DNA of 30,998 bases from an uncultured Clostridia bacterium (GCA_958436475.1 CAUBKG010000021.1:1-30998); one strand, 5' to 3'. Counted from the first letter of the stretch, positions 6,070-15,355 are shown. Program-made: numbers and translations. Notes: a model not told the origin generated them from the letters alone.

Positions 6070-7977
6070 ATGGCAAAGGTTCGTGATTACGGCAAACTCG
6101 CCACGGACATCCTCCGTGCGGTTGGAGGAGAATCTAATATTGCCAAAGCATCGCATTGTGCAACCCGCCTGCGGCTGGTCCTGCGTGAAACGCCGGAGGG
6201 CGCGAAAGAAAAGGTATCTCAGATGCCGGGCGTCATCTCCGTTATCGAAAACAGCGGGCAATTTCAGGTGGTCATCGGTACGCATGTGGTAGATGTGTTT
6301 GAGCATCTTTCGGAGCATCTGCACCTGAGCGGCGGCGATTCCGGCGGCCTGCCGGAAAAAAAGCAGGGAGTGCTCAGCCGCGTAATCGCCACCATGTCGG
6401 CGGTGTTCGCACCGTTTGTTTATATTCTGGCGGCGGCCGGTATCCTGCAGGGTATCCTGATCCTCATCAATTTGGCATATCCCGCGTTTGCGGAAACCGG
6501 CACCTATGAAGTGCTCAGCTTTATGTCCTGGACGCCGTTCACCTTTCTGCCTATTTTTATCGCGCTCACGGCTTCCAAGCATTTTAAATGCAACACCTTT
6601 ATTGCGGTGCTCTGTTGCAGCGCGCTGGTTAATCCCTCGTGGAACGAGATCGCCGCGCGTATTGCAAACGGGGAGCTCATTAAATTCCTTGCGTTTCCTT
6701 TGAGCGAAACGGTATATACCTCTTCCGTGCTGCCGCCTCTTTTCCTGGTGTGGCTGCTTTCCTATGTGGAACGCTTCCTCGAAAAGCGCCTGCCGGAGGT
6801 GGCAAGGCCCCTTCTCACACCGCTTATCTGCCTCGTGCTCATGGTGCCGTTCACCATTCTTTTGATTGGTCCGCTTTCCACCATCTTTGCCAATGCCATT
6901 GCCAATGGATATAACTCCCTGGTCGCTGTGGCTCCGGCAGTTGCCGGCGCGCTGATCGGCGGGCTCTGGCAGGTCTTCGTCATCTTCGGTGTGCATTGGG
7001 GCATCACGCCCGTGGTGCTTGCAAACTTCGCCATGAACGGCCACGATACGTTTCAGGCCTTCCAGACGATCGCGGTGGTTGCCCAGATGAGTGCGGCTTT
7101 CGGCTGCTGGCTGAAATCACGCAACCGGGAATTTAAAGGCGTTGCGCTTTCTGCGGGCATTACCGGAGTTTTCGGCATCACAGAGCCGGCTATTTACGGC
7201 GTGACCCTGCGTCTGAAAAAGCCCTTTATCTGCGGATGTATTTCGGGCGCGGTCGGCGCGGTCGTACTGAGCTTTTTCAATTCGGCCTATTACGCTTATG
7301 CCGGGCTGCCGAGCCTGCTCACCATTGTAAACGCCATTTCGCCCGATGCGCCGATGTCGTTCATCGGCGAGGTCATCGGCTGCCTTATTGCCATCATCGG
7401 CTCGATCCTGCTCGTCTATTTCGTCGGCTTCGATGATCCGGTCGCCGCAACGGAAGCGGAATCGGTGGAAGCGCCGCACGATGAGCCTGCCGCAGGGTCC
7501 GCGAACGAATGTGAATGGGTGGACACCGTGCATCCGCAGATTGTCGGCAGTCCGCTCGCCGGTAGGGTCGTTCCCCTTTCCGAGGTTCCGGACGAAGCGT
7601 TCCGCGGCGGCGTTCTGGGATACGGTGTCGCCATTGAACCCAAGGAATATAAGCTGTTTGCGCCGATGGACGGCGTAATCAATATCGTGGCGGAGAGCGG
7701 ACACGCCATCGGTATGACAGGCGGGGACGTGGAGCTGCTCATGCATATCGGCGTGAATACCGTGCAGCTGAACGGCAAGCATTTCACCCCGCATGTCAAA
7801 GAGGGCCAGCAGGTGAAAAAAGGCGACCTGCTTCTCGAATTTGACGGCGAAGCCATCAAAAAGGCGGGCTATCCGCTGATAACGCCGATATTGGTGGAAG
7901 GCAGGGATGAAGAGAAGATTAAGCCCTGCGAACGCAAAACCGTAAGCCCTGGCGACGATCTTCTGACCGTACAATGA
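6070..7977 (+). CDS. bglP: Beta-glucoside-type PTS permease EIIBCA
   Basis: This 635-residue permease imports and phosphorylates a beta-glucoside at the membrane. Domain order is EIIB (about 1-90), EIIC (about 105-455, many membrane helices), a charged Ala/Glu linker (about 456-490) and EIIA (about 495-635). The EIIB phosphocysteine is C30 in HCATRLRL. The EIIC VHWGITPVV segment is typical of the glucose-superfamily beta-glucoside group. In EIIA, H559 (MHIGVNTV) is the phosphorylated histidine and H545 (SGHAIGM) its partner. Their spacing is 14 residues against the usual 15, a small deletion in the TGGD turn. GGGAG precedes the ATG and a cre-like site lies just upstream. The next gene is the matching phospho-beta-glucosidase. 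Exact sugar specificity is not readable. Confidence 0.92.
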   Translation: MAKVRDYGKLATDILRAVGGESNIAKASHCATRLRLVLRETPEGAKEKVSQMPGVISVIENSGQFQVVIGTHVVDVFEHLSEHLHLSGGDSGGLPEKKQGVLSRVIATMSAVFAPFVYILAAAGILQGILILINLAYPAFAETGTYEVLSFMSWTPFTFLPIFIALTASKHFKCNTFIAVLCCSALVNPSWNEIAARIANGELIKFLAFPLSETVYTSSVLPPLFLVWLLSYVERFLEKRLPEVARPLLTPLICLVLMVPFTILLIGPLSTIFANAIANGYNSLVAVAPAVAGALIGGLWQVFVIFGVHWGITPVVLANFAMNGHDTFQAFQTIAVVAQMSAAFGCWLKSRNREFKGVALSAGITGVFGITEPAIYGVTLRLKKPFICGCISGAVGAVVLSFFNSAYYAYAGLPSLLTIVNAISPDAPMSFIGEVIGCLIAIIGSILLVYFVGFDDPVAATEAESVEAPHDEPAAGSANECEWVDTVHPQIVGSPLAGRVVPLSEVPDEAFRGGVLGYGVAIEPKEYKLFAPMDGVINIVAESGHAIGMTGGDVELLMHIGVNTVQLNGKHFTPHVKEGQQVKKGDLLLEFDGEAIKKAGYPLITPILVEGRDEEKIKPCERKTVSPGDDLLTVQ

Positions 7978-7990
7978 GGAGGAAAAGAGC

Positions 7991-9424
7991 GTGAGCAAAC
8001 TTCCGGAAAATTTTCTTTGGGGCGGAGCGGTTGCCGCTCATCAGCTCGAGGGTGCCTGGAGGGAAGATGGCAAAGGAATGAGTGTGGCAGATGTGTTGAC
8101 CGCCGGCGGAAGGGGTGTTCTGCGCCGCATCACGGACGGCGTGCAGGAAGGGGAGCATTATCCGAACCACACCGCCATCGATTTTTACCACACCTTCCGC
8201 GAGGATATCGCGCTGATGGCGGAGATGGGCTTTAAATGCTTCCGCACCAGCATCGCGTGGACCCGGATCTTCCCAACAGGAGAGGAGAGCGAGCCGAACG
8301 AAGCCGGCCTGCGCTTTTATGACGAGCTGATCGATGAGCTGCTGAAACGCGGTATGGAACCCGTCATCACGCTCAGCCATTTTGAAATGCCGTATCATCT
8401 GGCCAAAAAGTACGGCGGCTGGCGCAGCCGCAAGGTTATCGACTGCTTTGTGAAATATGCCGTCACCGTTATGGAACGGTATAAAGATAAGGTCAAATAC
8501 TGGATGACCTTCAACGAGATCAACAACCAGTCGAACGTCGAAAACGACATTTTCGCCTGGACCTGCTCGGGCATCCGGTGCTCGGAATTTGAAAAACCGG
8601 AAGAGGCCATGTATCAAGCGGTGCATCACGAATTCGTCGCAGGGGCGATGATAGTGAAAAAGGGGCATGAGATCAACCCCGATTTCAAAATCGGCTGCAT
8701 GTGCTCTGTGGTTCCTTTTTATCCCTATTCCTGCAATCCGGACGATATCATGACCGCGGTGGAAAGCATGCACGAACGGTTCTTCTTTTTGGATGTGCAG
8801 GTGCGCGGCCATTATCCCTCCTATGCCCTCCGGGAATGGGAGCGCAAGGGCTACCATATTGAGATGGAGCCCGGCGATGAGCAGATCCTGGCCGAAGGCA
8901 CGGTGGACTATATCGGGTTCAGCTATTATATGACCAACACGGTCAAGGCAAACGCAGAAAAAAACACCCGGGAGAGCCTGGACGGCAGCTCGCCCCATTC
9001 GGTGGAGAATCCCTATCTCAAGGTGAGCGAATGGGGCTGGCCGATCGATCCCATTGGCCTTCGGTATGCTCTCGTTACGCTGTATGAACGGTATGAGATT
9101 CCACTGTTTATCGTAGAAAACGGCTTCGGCGCGGTGGATGAGCTGGAGCCGGACGGAACCTGCCACGACCCTTACCGTATCGAGTATCTAGACAAGCACA
9201 TCCGCGAAATGCAGAAGGCCGTTGAGCTGGACGGCGTGGAGCTGATCGGATACACGCCATGGGGCTGCATCGATCTCGTATCCTTCACCACAGGCGAGCT
9301 GAAGAAGCGCTATGGCTTCATTTATGTGGACCTCAATGATGACGGCACCGGTACCGGTAAACGCTTCCGGAAGGACTCGTTCCACTGGTATCAGCGCGTG
9401 ATTGCGGAAAATGGATTGCATTAA
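7991..9424 (+). CDS. 6-phospho-beta-glucosidase, glycoside hydrolase family 1
   Basis: This 477-residue cytoplasmic GH1 enzyme would hydrolyse the phosphorylated beta-glucoside delivered by the upstream PTS, giving glucose 6-phosphate and an aglycone or sugar. The N-terminal LPENFLWGGAVAAHQLEGAW is a GH1 signature. The acid/base glutamate is E176 in TFNEIN and the nucleophile E376 in IVENGFG. The SFTTGELKKRYGFIYVDLND region near the end is typical of the phospho-glycosidase branch, which reads the 6-phosphate through a Ser/Lys/Tyr set; S and K..Y are visible there. The start is GTG with an AGGAGG site about 10 nt upstream. It lies 13 nt after the PTS stop and is followed by a strong terminator, so the two genes form an operon. 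Confidence 0.93.
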   Translation: MSKLPENFLWGGAVAAHQLEGAWREDGKGMSVADVLTAGGRGVLRRITDGVQEGEHYPNHTAIDFYHTFREDIALMAEMGFKCFRTSIAWTRIFPTGEESEPNEAGLRFYDELIDELLKRGMEPVITLSHFEMPYHLAKKYGGWRSRKVIDCFVKYAVTVMERYKDKVKYWMTFNEINNQSNVENDIFAWTCSGIRCSEFEKPEEAMYQAVHHEFVAGAMIVKKGHEINPDFKIGCMCSVVPFYPYSCNPDDIMTAVESMHERFFFLDVQVRGHYPSYALREWERKGYHIEMEPGDEQILAEGTVDYIGFSYYMTNTVKANAEKNTRESLDGSSPHSVENPYLKVSEWGWPIDPIGLRYALVTLYERYEIPLFIVENGFGAVDELEPDGTCHDPYRIEYLDKHIREMQKAVELDGVELIGYTPWGCIDLVSFTTGELKKRYGFIYVDLNDDGTGTGKRFRKDSFHWYQRVIAENGLH

Positions 9425-9430
9425 AACGAA

Positions 9431-9459
9431 TCCCCCGGCATTTGCCGGGGGATATTTTG
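9431..9459 (+). terminator. Rho-independent terminator of the beta-glucoside operon
   Basis: CCCCCGGC (9432-9439), loop ATTT, GCCGGGGG (9444-9451), then ATATTTTG. The stem is very GC-rich and extends by one A-T pair; the T tract is short. Confidence 0.85.
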
Positions 9460-9567
9460 TGTGCTGAAAATCACCTGCTGCTGAAGTGCTCCGCGGCCGG
9501 TGATTGATTTCTGCGCGCATGCGGCAAAATCCTTTCAGAGAAAAGGCTTCTGACGCGCGGGCACCCC

Positions 9568-9596
9568 TTGCGCGGGAAGGGGAATCGTGTTAAAAT
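9568..9596 (+). promoter_or_regulatory. Promoter for yebC
   Basis: TTGCGC (9568-9573), 17-nt spacer, TAAAAT (9591-9596). The -10 is good and the -35 weak. It lies about 33 nt before the yebC ATG and after the preceding terminator. Confidence 0.5.
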
Positions 9597-9628
9597 ATTC
9601 AGAAAGCTGTTTTTTGGGAGGATGCAAT

Positions 9629-10375
9629 ATGTCAGGACATTCCAAGTGGAACAATATTAAAAATAAAAAGGAAAAGACCGATGCGCAAAAAGCGAAGATT
9701 TTCACAAAAATCGGCAGGGAGATGGCGGTCGTCATCAAAGAAGGCGGAGCAGACCCGGATACGAACTCCAAGCTCCGCGACCTAATCGCCAAGGCGAAGG
9801 CAAATAACGTCCCGAACGACAATATCGACCGCGCTATTAAAAAGGCGGCGGGTGCAAACGATACGAGCAATTATGAAGACGTTATGTATGAAGGCTACGG
9901 CCCCTGCGGCGTGGCGGTGATCGTGGAAGCGCTGACCGACAACCGCAACCGCACCGCCGGCGACCTGCGCCATTATTTCGATAAATTCGGCGGCAACCTC
10001 GGCGCTATGGGCTGCGTCTCTTTCATGTTCCAGCGCAAGGGCGTTCTGGCGATTCCGGCAGAAGGCCTCGAGGAAGATAAGGTGATGGAAGACGCCCTCG
10101 AAGCGGGCGCCGTCGATTTCCTCACGGACGGGGAATATTTTATCGTTTATACCGAGCCGAATGATTTCAGCGGCGTGCGTGCGGACCTGGAGACCAAAGG
10201 CTATCCATTTGAAACGGCGGAGATCCAGTATATTCCGGATACCTATTCCCGTATCGACGACGAGGATGCCCGCATCAAAATGAACCGCCTGATTGAAATG
10301 CTGGAAGATAACGACGATGTGCAGAACATCTGGCATAACTGGGAGAATCCCGACGAAGACGAAGCGGAAGATTGA
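9629..10375 (+). CDS. yebC: YebC/PmpR family protein (TACO1 family)
   Basis: This 248-residue cytoplasmic protein of the YebC/TACO1 family starts with the hallmark MSGHSKWNNIKNKKEKTDAQKAK. Family members have been described as DNA-binding regulators and, more recently, as translation factors that ease ribosome stalling on proline-rich stretches, so its role here is not settled by sequence. Conserved segments include GREMAVVIKEGG, NVPNDNIDRAIKKA, YEGYGPCGVAVIVEALTDNRNRT and the acidic C-terminus. An upstream in-frame ATG at 9587 would add 14 residues, but GGGAGG (9616-9621) is placed for the ATG at 9629. The stop at 10375 lies 35 nt before the lepA start, so the two are probably co-transcribed. 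Confidence 0.93.
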   Translation: MSGHSKWNNIKNKKEKTDAQKAKIFTKIGREMAVVIKEGGADPDTNSKLRDLIAKAKANNVPNDNIDRAIKKAAGANDTSNYEDVMYEGYGPCGVAVIVEALTDNRNRTAGDLRHYFDKFGGNLGAMGCVSFMFQRKGVLAIPAEGLEEDKVMEDALEAGAVDFLTDGEYFIVYTEPNDFSGVRADLETKGYPFETAEIQYIPDTYSRIDDEDARIKMNRLIEMLEDNDDVQNIWHNWENPDEDEAED

Positions 10376-10410
10376 TTTTTACCCCCATTTCCAAACCTGA
10401 GGTGATATTT

Positions 10411-12219
10411 TTGGCCGTTCCACAGGAACAGATCCGCAATTTTTCTATCATCGCGCATATCGACCACGGAAAATCCACCCTGGCAGACCGCCTGCTCGAA
10501 TTGACCGAGGCGGTTTCCCTGAGGGAAAGCCAGGACCAGCTTCTCGATAATATGGATTTGGAACGCGAACGCGGAATCACCATCAAGGCGCACGCGGTCA
10601 CCATTTATTACGATGCGAAAGACGGCAGGCGCTATCAGCTCAACCTGATCGACACACCCGGCCATGTGGACTTTAACTACGAGGTCTCCCGGTCTCTCGC
10701 GGCATGCGAGGGGGCCATCCTGGTGGTGGATGCATCGCAGGGGATTGAGGCGCAGACGCTCGCCAATACCTATCTCGCATTGGATCACGGGCTGGAAATT
10801 CTGCCCGTCATCAATAAGATCGACCTTCCTTCCGCCGATCCGGAGCGCGTGTGCAGCGAGGTGGAGGATGTGATCGGCCTGCCCGCGATGGATGCGCCCC
10901 GCGTTTCCGCCAAAACAGGGGAAAATGTGGAGCAGGTGCTCGAGCTCATCGTAAATCAGGTGCCCGCCCCCACGGGAGACAGCACGGAGCCCCTCAAGGC
11001 GCTGGTGTTCGATTCGTATTACGACAGCTATAAGGGCGTTATCGTATATGTCCGTATTAAGGAAGGCTCCCTCAAAGCGGGGGATACCATCCGCATGATG
11101 GCTACCGGCGCGGAATTTACCGTGGTGGAAGTGGGCAACATGAGCCCCATGGATTTCGTTCCCTGCGGGAGCCTCGAGGCAGGAGACGTCGGGTACATCG
11201 CCGCCTCCATCAAAACGGTGGCAGACGCCCGCGTGGGCGATACCGTTACCCTGGCCGGCCGCCCGGCAGCGGAGCCTCTGCCCGGGTACCGCAAGGTGAA
11301 CCCCGTTGTTTTCTGCGGTATTTACCCGGCGGACGGCGCAAAATACGAGAACCTCCGCGAAGCGCTCGAAAAGCTCCAGCTGAACGATGCCTCCCTTTTA
11401 TATGAGCCGGAAACTTCCGTTGCGCTGGGGTTTGGATTCCGCTGCGGCTTTTTAGGGCTGCTCCATATGGAGATTATCCAGGAGCGCCTGGAACGCGAGT
11501 ACGATCTCGACCTCGTCACTACCGCGCCGAGCGTTATTTACAAGCTCAATATGACGAACGGCGAAACGGTGTATATCGATAATCCCACCAATTACCCCGA
11601 CCCCTCGTTGATTGCAAGCGCGGAAGAGCCGATGGCAAACGTGCATATCTTCAGCCCATCGGACTATATCGGCACCATCATGGAGCTCAGCCAGGAGCGC
11701 CGCGGAATTTACAAGGATATGAAGTATCTGGACGATACCCGTGTGGACATTCACTATGAGCTGCCGCTGAACGAAATCGTGTACGATTTTTTTGATGCGC
11801 TCAAATCCCGCACGAAGGGTTATGCCTCCTATGACTACGAGCTCATTGGATATACACAATCCGACCTCGCAAAGCTCGATGTCCTTTTGAACGGCGAGGT
11901 GGTGGACGCCCTTTCCTTCATCGTTCACTCCGAGAAGGCATACAGCCGCGCGCGGCGCATTGCCGAAAAGCTGAAGGATAATATCCCGCGACAGCTGTTC
12001 GAGGTGCCCATTCAGGTGGCTATCGGCGGCAAGATCATTGCCCGCGAAACAGTCAAGGCCATGCGGAAGGATGTTCTTGCCAAGTGCTACGGCGGCGATA
12101 TCACACGAAAGAAAAAGCTGCTGGAAAAGCAGAAGGAAGGCAAGAAGCGCATGCGCCAGCTCGGTTCTGTGGAAGTGCCGCAGGAAGCGTTCATGGCGGT
12201 GCTCAAGCTGGACGAATAA
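10411..12219 (+). CDS. lepA: Elongation factor 4 (LepA), back-translocating GTPase
   Basis: This 602-residue translational GTPase acts on the ribosome and is linked to back-translocation and 30S assembly. Domains in order: G domain (about 6-185; G1 AHIDHGKST, G2 RERGITIKA, G3 DTPGH, G4 NKID), beta-barrel domain II, EF-G-like domains III and V, and the LepA-specific C-terminal domain (about 490-602, with IGGKIIARETVKAMRKDVLAKCYGGD split over its core). I chose the TTG at 10411, which encodes MAVPQEQIRNF. GAGGTG stands 6 nt before it and the protein then has the usual family length. Another TTG at 10372, inside the end of yebC, would add 13 untypical residues. An SDR gene and hemW follow closely. 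Confidence 0.96.
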   Translation: MAVPQEQIRNFSIIAHIDHGKSTLADRLLELTEAVSLRESQDQLLDNMDLERERGITIKAHAVTIYYDAKDGRRYQLNLIDTPGHVDFNYEVSRSLAACEGAILVVDASQGIEAQTLANTYLALDHGLEILPVINKIDLPSADPERVCSEVEDVIGLPAMDAPRVSAKTGENVEQVLELIVNQVPAPTGDSTEPLKALVFDSYYDSYKGVIVYVRIKEGSLKAGDTIRMMATGAEFTVVEVGNMSPMDFVPCGSLEAGDVGYIAASIKTVADARVGDTVTLAGRPAAEPLPGYRKVNPVVFCGIYPADGAKYENLREALEKLQLNDASLLYEPETSVALGFGFRCGFLGLLHMEIIQERLEREYDLDLVTTAPSVIYKLNMTNGETVYIDNPTNYPDPSLIASAEEPMANVHIFSPSDYIGTIMELSQERRGIYKDMKYLDDTRVDIHYELPLNEIVYDFFDALKSRTKGYASYDYELIGYTQSDLAKLDVLLNGEVVDALSFIVHSEKAYSRARRIAEKLKDNIPRQLFEVPIQVAIGGKIIARETVKAMRKDVLAKCYGGDITRKKKLLEKQKEGKKRMRQLGSVEVPQEAFMAVLKLDE

Positions 12220-12236
12220 AAAGGGGGCACGGCGGC

Positions 12237-13091
12237 GTGCGCTTACCTTACGGAAACAGGATTGCAATAACCGGTGCGTCGTCCGGCCTCGGCCGGGCGG
12301 CGGCCGAGCTTTTTCTGCGGAACGGTTTCACCGTTTACGCACTCTCCCGCCACGCGGAGGAAACGGATTTTTCGGCGGAAAGCGGGCGGCTCATCCGGAT
12401 CAATACGGATGTAACGGAGGAAGCCAGCGTGCGCCGCGCCGCCGAACAGGTGAATGCTCTCGGCGGGGCGGGCATTTTGCTCCACTGTGCGGGCTTCGGC
12501 ATTGCCGGGGCGGCGGAGGATACCGACCCGGAAGACGTTCAGCGGCAGTTTGAAACCAATTTTTTCGGCGTGCTGCGTGTGAACCGCGCCTTCCTGCCCG
12601 CCATGCGCCGCGAGGGGCGCGGGCTGGTGCTGGCGGCTGGTTCTGTGGCGGGCATTTTCCCCATCCCGTTTCAGAGCGCATACAGCGCCTCCAAATTTGC
12701 GCTCGAAGCATACATGGAAGCTCTCCGAATGGAGGCGGCGCCGTTTGGCATCCGCGCCTGCATCATTGAACCGGGGGATACCAAAACCGGCTTTACGGCA
12801 GCGCGGAAAACGGCCCTGCCGGAGGGGTCTCCGTATACGGATGCCTGCCGGGAATCGGTAGGCAAAATGGAACAGGACGAGCGCACGGGTGCTGACCCTT
12901 CCGCTTTTGCACAAACGGCGCTGCGGCTCGCCCGGAAGAAAAATCCGAAGCCGCGGGTCGTGGTGGGCGCTTCATACCGCCTGCTGACCTTTTTGAAGAG
13001 GCTGCTGCCCGCACGGACGATCGAGTTTCTCCTTTCCCGGCTGTATGTTCCGAAGAACAGGGGCATGGAAAAGGGGGCGGCGCGCAGATGA
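12237..13091 (+). CDS. Short-chain dehydrogenase/reductase (SDR), classical type
   Basis: This 284-residue NAD(P)-dependent oxidoreductase has an unknown substrate. The Rossmann glycine motif is T12-G-ASSGLG-R near the N-terminus. The family's NNAG element is replaced by HCAGFG. The catalytic serine lies in AAGSVAG and the catalytic pair is Y149-SAS-K153. The C-terminal extension (TFLKRLLPARTIEFLLSRLY) is hydrophobic and basic, as in SDRs of the DltE/retinol-dehydrogenase-like group, and might touch the membrane. The GTG start at 12237 has AAGGGGG 9 nt upstream and gives the expected N-terminus, whereas the open frame runs far back inside lepA. Its stop overlaps the hemW start (ATGA). Position between lepA and hemW shows co-transcription but no obvious shared pathway. 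Confidence 0.85.
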   Translation: MRLPYGNRIAITGASSGLGRAAAELFLRNGFTVYALSRHAEETDFSAESGRLIRINTDVTEEASVRRAAEQVNALGGAGILLHCAGFGIAGAAEDTDPEDVQRQFETNFFGVLRVNRAFLPAMRREGRGLVLAAGSVAGIFPIPFQSAYSASKFALEAYMEALRMEAAPFGIRACIIEPGDTKTGFTAARKTALPEGSPYTDACRESVGKMEQDERTGADPSAFAQTALRLARKKNPKPRVVVGASYRLLTFLKRLLPARTIEFLLSRLYVPKNRGMEKGAARR

Positions 13092-14191
13092 CTCCGGCTG
13101 GGCTGTATATCCACGTTCCATTTTGTAAGGCAAAGTGCCCTTACTGCGATTTTTATTCGCTCCCGGTCGAGGAAGAGCGGCTCGAGCAGTATACCCGAAC
13201 AATGGAAGAAACGATAGCCGAATGGGGGGAGCGTTGCGGAGCCCGCCCGTTCGATACGGTATATTTCGGCGGCGGAACGCCCTCGCTGCTCGGCGGGAAA
13301 CGGATCGGCCGCCTGATTCGCGCGGTTCAGGACCATTTCACACTCCGGGGGCCGGAAATCACACTGGAAGCAAATCCGGATGAAAGCTTTGCCCGTTCCG
13401 CGGGAGCGTTTGCACAGGCGGGGGTAAACCGCCTGTCGTTCGGATTGCAGTCCGCAATCCCGAGGGAGCTGAAGCTGCTCCACAGGCGGCATACAGCCGG
13501 CATAGCGGCGGAAGCTGTGCGCGCGGCGCAGGCGGCCGGTATCCGAAATATATCGCTCGACCTGATGCTGGCCCTGCCAGAGCAAACCGAAGCGGATATT
13601 GCGCGGTCGGTTGCTTTTTGCCGGGAGCTCGGAGCCACGCATGTTTCGGCCTATCTGTTGAAGGTGGAACCGGGAACGGCCTTTTATCAGCGCCGGGAAA
13701 CGCTCGGCGCGCCGGATGACGACCGCGCTGCGGAGCTTTACCTTTTTGCCGTGCGGCAGCTGGGGCTTGCGGGATACAGGCAGTATGAAATTTCGAGCTT
13801 CGCGGAGAACAGGGCCTGCCAAAGCCGCCACAATCTCAAATACTGGAATTCGGAAGAATACCTCGGCCTCGGCCCCGCGGCCCATTCCTTTTACGGCGGC
13901 CGCCGCTTTTATTGGCCGCGTTCGCTTCGCGGATTTCTGGAAGGAGCGGCTCCAGTGGAGGATGGCCCCGGCGGCTCCTTCGAAGAATACATGATGCTCC
14001 GCCTGCGCCTGACGGAGGGGCTGCTTGAAGCCGATGTAAAGCGGCGCTTTGGCAGGGGGATTCCGCCGGGAATCTATGAAAACGCGCGGAAAATCCCACC
14101 GGAATATGTTATACTGGCAGAGAAAGGAATCCGCCTCACGGCGAGCGGTTTTCTGGTTTCTAATTCGATACTTGCGGCGCTTCTGCCGTAA
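13088..14191 (+). CDS. hemW: Radical SAM heme chaperone HemW
   Basis: This 367-residue radical SAM protein resembles oxygen-independent coproporphyrinogen oxidase. The cluster motif is C13-KAK-C17-PY-C20 followed by DFYS. The fourth cysteine seen in true HemN is absent, which places it with HemW, a heme-binding chaperone for respiratory proteins. The GGGTPSLL motif, the ITLEANPD strand and the RLSFGLQS segment follow in the usual order, with the HemN C-terminal domain (about 290-360) at the end. No heme pathway gene is nearby; lepA-hemW linkage is common in Firmicutes. The ATG overlaps the SDR stop by 4 nt, so expression is probably coupled. Confidence 0.92.
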   Translation: MTPAGLYIHVPFCKAKCPYCDFYSLPVEEERLEQYTRTMEETIAEWGERCGARPFDTVYFGGGTPSLLGGKRIGRLIRAVQDHFTLRGPEITLEANPDESFARSAGAFAQAGVNRLSFGLQSAIPRELKLLHRRHTAGIAAEAVRAAQAAGIRNISLDLMLALPEQTEADIARSVAFCRELGATHVSAYLLKVEPGTAFYQRRETLGAPDDDRAAELYLFAVRQLGLAGYRQYEISSFAENRACQSRHNLKYWNSEEYLGLGPAAHSFYGGRRFYWPRSLRGFLEGAAPVEDGPGGSFEEYMMLRLRLTEGLLEADVKRRFGRGIPPGIYENARKIPPEYVILAEKGIRLTASGFLVSNSILAALLP

Positions 14192-14209
14192 CAAAGGAGG
14201 AGTTTCCCC

Positions 14210-15217
14210 GTGAAACGTTTGAAGTGGGGCATCCTTGCCCCGGGAATCATCAGTCATAAATTTGCAAAGGCGCTTCATATCAATGGTTCGGAGCTTTACG
14301 CCGTCGGCTCGCGGACGCTTTCGCGCGCCGAAACGTTCGCGGCGGAATACGGAGCTCCTAGGGCCTATGGAAGCTATGAAGAGCTCCTCGCGGATGAAGA
14401 GGTGGATGTGGTTTACATTGCAAACCCGCATTCGCATCACGCGAAAACGATTATCCGGTCGCTCCGCGCGGGCAAGCATGTGCTGTGTGAAAAGCCTCTG
14501 TGCGTAAGCCGCGCGGAAGCGGAAGAGTGCCGGCGCGCGGCGCAGGAAAACAGCCGCTTTTTGATGGAGGCCATGTGGTCCCGCTTTTTGCCGATGTACC
14601 ATTCAACGCTCCCCGACCTTCTGCGGGAAGGAATCATCGGGGAAATCCGTATGATTACCGCGGATTACAGCTTCGACGGCGACCCCGACCCGGATTACCG
14701 CATCCTGAATGCAAAGCTCGCCGGAGGCGGCCTGCTGGATGTGGGCGTGTACGCCGTCCATTTTACGAACCTTTTGCTCGGCAACCCCACGGAAATCGCC
14801 TCTGTTTGCCATGTGGGCGAAACGGGCGTAGATCTGCAAAGCGCCATCAGCATGAAGTTCGGTCATCTGGCGGTGGCCAATATCACCACCGGAATCAAAT
14901 GCGTCGGCACACAGGAGGCGGTGATCGTCGGCACGAAGGGGTTTATCCGCCTGCCTTATTTTTCCCAGGGCCAAACCGCGACGATCCACGTTACCGGCGC
15001 AGAGCCGGAAGAGCTCGACTGCCGCTATGAAAACGGCTTCCAGTATGAAATTGCCGAAACGGAGCGGTGCATAGCGGAAGGCCTGCTGGAAAGCCCCGTT
15101 CTTCCGCTTTCTACCACGATGGATGTGCTCCGCACGATGGATACCCTCCGGAATCAGTGGGGAACGGATGCCATTTACCGCGAAGCCACCCGCGGCGGCG
15201 ACAGTGCCATTTCCTGA
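14210..15217 (+). CDS. Gfo/Idh/MocA family NAD(P)-dependent oxidoreductase
   Basis: This 335-residue oxidoreductase has an N-terminal Rossmann domain (about 1-120). It starts KWGILAPGIISHKFAKAL, where the usual second glycine of GxGxxG is kept as APG. The catalytic EKP motif is E94-K95-P96, followed by LCVSRAEAEE and MEAMWSRFLP. The C-terminal sheet domain includes GGGLLDVGVYAVHF and a final helix. This branch resembles dihydrodiol- or glucose-fructose-oxidoreductase-like enzymes acting on sugars or polyols; the substrate cannot be read. The start is GTG with an AAAGGAGG site about 10 nt upstream. It begins 18 nt after hemW and is last in the lepA-region operon, before the terminator at 15258-15297. 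Confidence 0.9.
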   Translation: MKRLKWGILAPGIISHKFAKALHINGSELYAVGSRTLSRAETFAAEYGAPRAYGSYEELLADEEVDVVYIANPHSHHAKTIIRSLRAGKHVLCEKPLCVSRAEAEECRRAAQENSRFLMEAMWSRFLPMYHSTLPDLLREGIIGEIRMITADYSFDGDPDPDYRILNAKLAGGGLLDVGVYAVHFTNLLLGNPTEIASVCHVGETGVDLQSAISMKFGHLAVANITTGIKCVGTQEAVIVGTKGFIRLPYFSQGQTATIHVTGAEPEELDCRYENGFQYEIAETERCIAEGLLESPVLPLSTTMDVLRTMDTLRNQWGTDAIYREATRGGDSAIS

Positions 15218-15257
15218 GGTATTAAAACGAGGTATAATGCGGCCTATCTCATATCTA

Positions 15258-15297
15258 AAGAAACGCCGGGCTGGAAAGTTCCAGCCCGGCGTTTCTT
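15258..15297. terminator. Bidirectional terminator between converging operons
   Basis: AAGAAACGCCGGGCTGGAA (15258-15276) is perfectly complementary to 15279-15297, a 19-bp stem with an almost closed loop. Both outer edges are T-rich on the strand leaving the stem (GTTTCTT), so it can stop transcription of the oxidoreductase gene (+) and of secA (-). Confidence 0.85.
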
Positions 15298-15355
15298 GTG
15301 TACCGAAAACCATTGATTCGTGAAGCGTTCCGCAATAGGCAGCTATTTTTGTTTT

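Noticed and set aside
5869..7044. 391-codon minus-strand open frame opposite the PTS gene
   Set aside because: It is the antisense shadow of the EIIBCA coding region, His/Arg/Gly-rich without a domain pattern.
9470..9506. AATCACC/GGTGATT inverted repeat after the beta-glucoside operon terminator
   Set aside because: Only 7 bp with a 23-nt loop and no T run; it could easily be chance.
10372..10410. Upstream TTG start for lepA
   Set aside because: It lies in the last codons of yebC, has no ribosome site and adds 13 residues not typical of LepA. The TTG at 10411 has GAGGTG 6 nt upstream.
15233..15238. TATAAT just after the Gfo/Idh/MocA gene
   Set aside because: No -35 at proper spacing, and it is followed within 20 nt by a strong terminator with no gene to serve.
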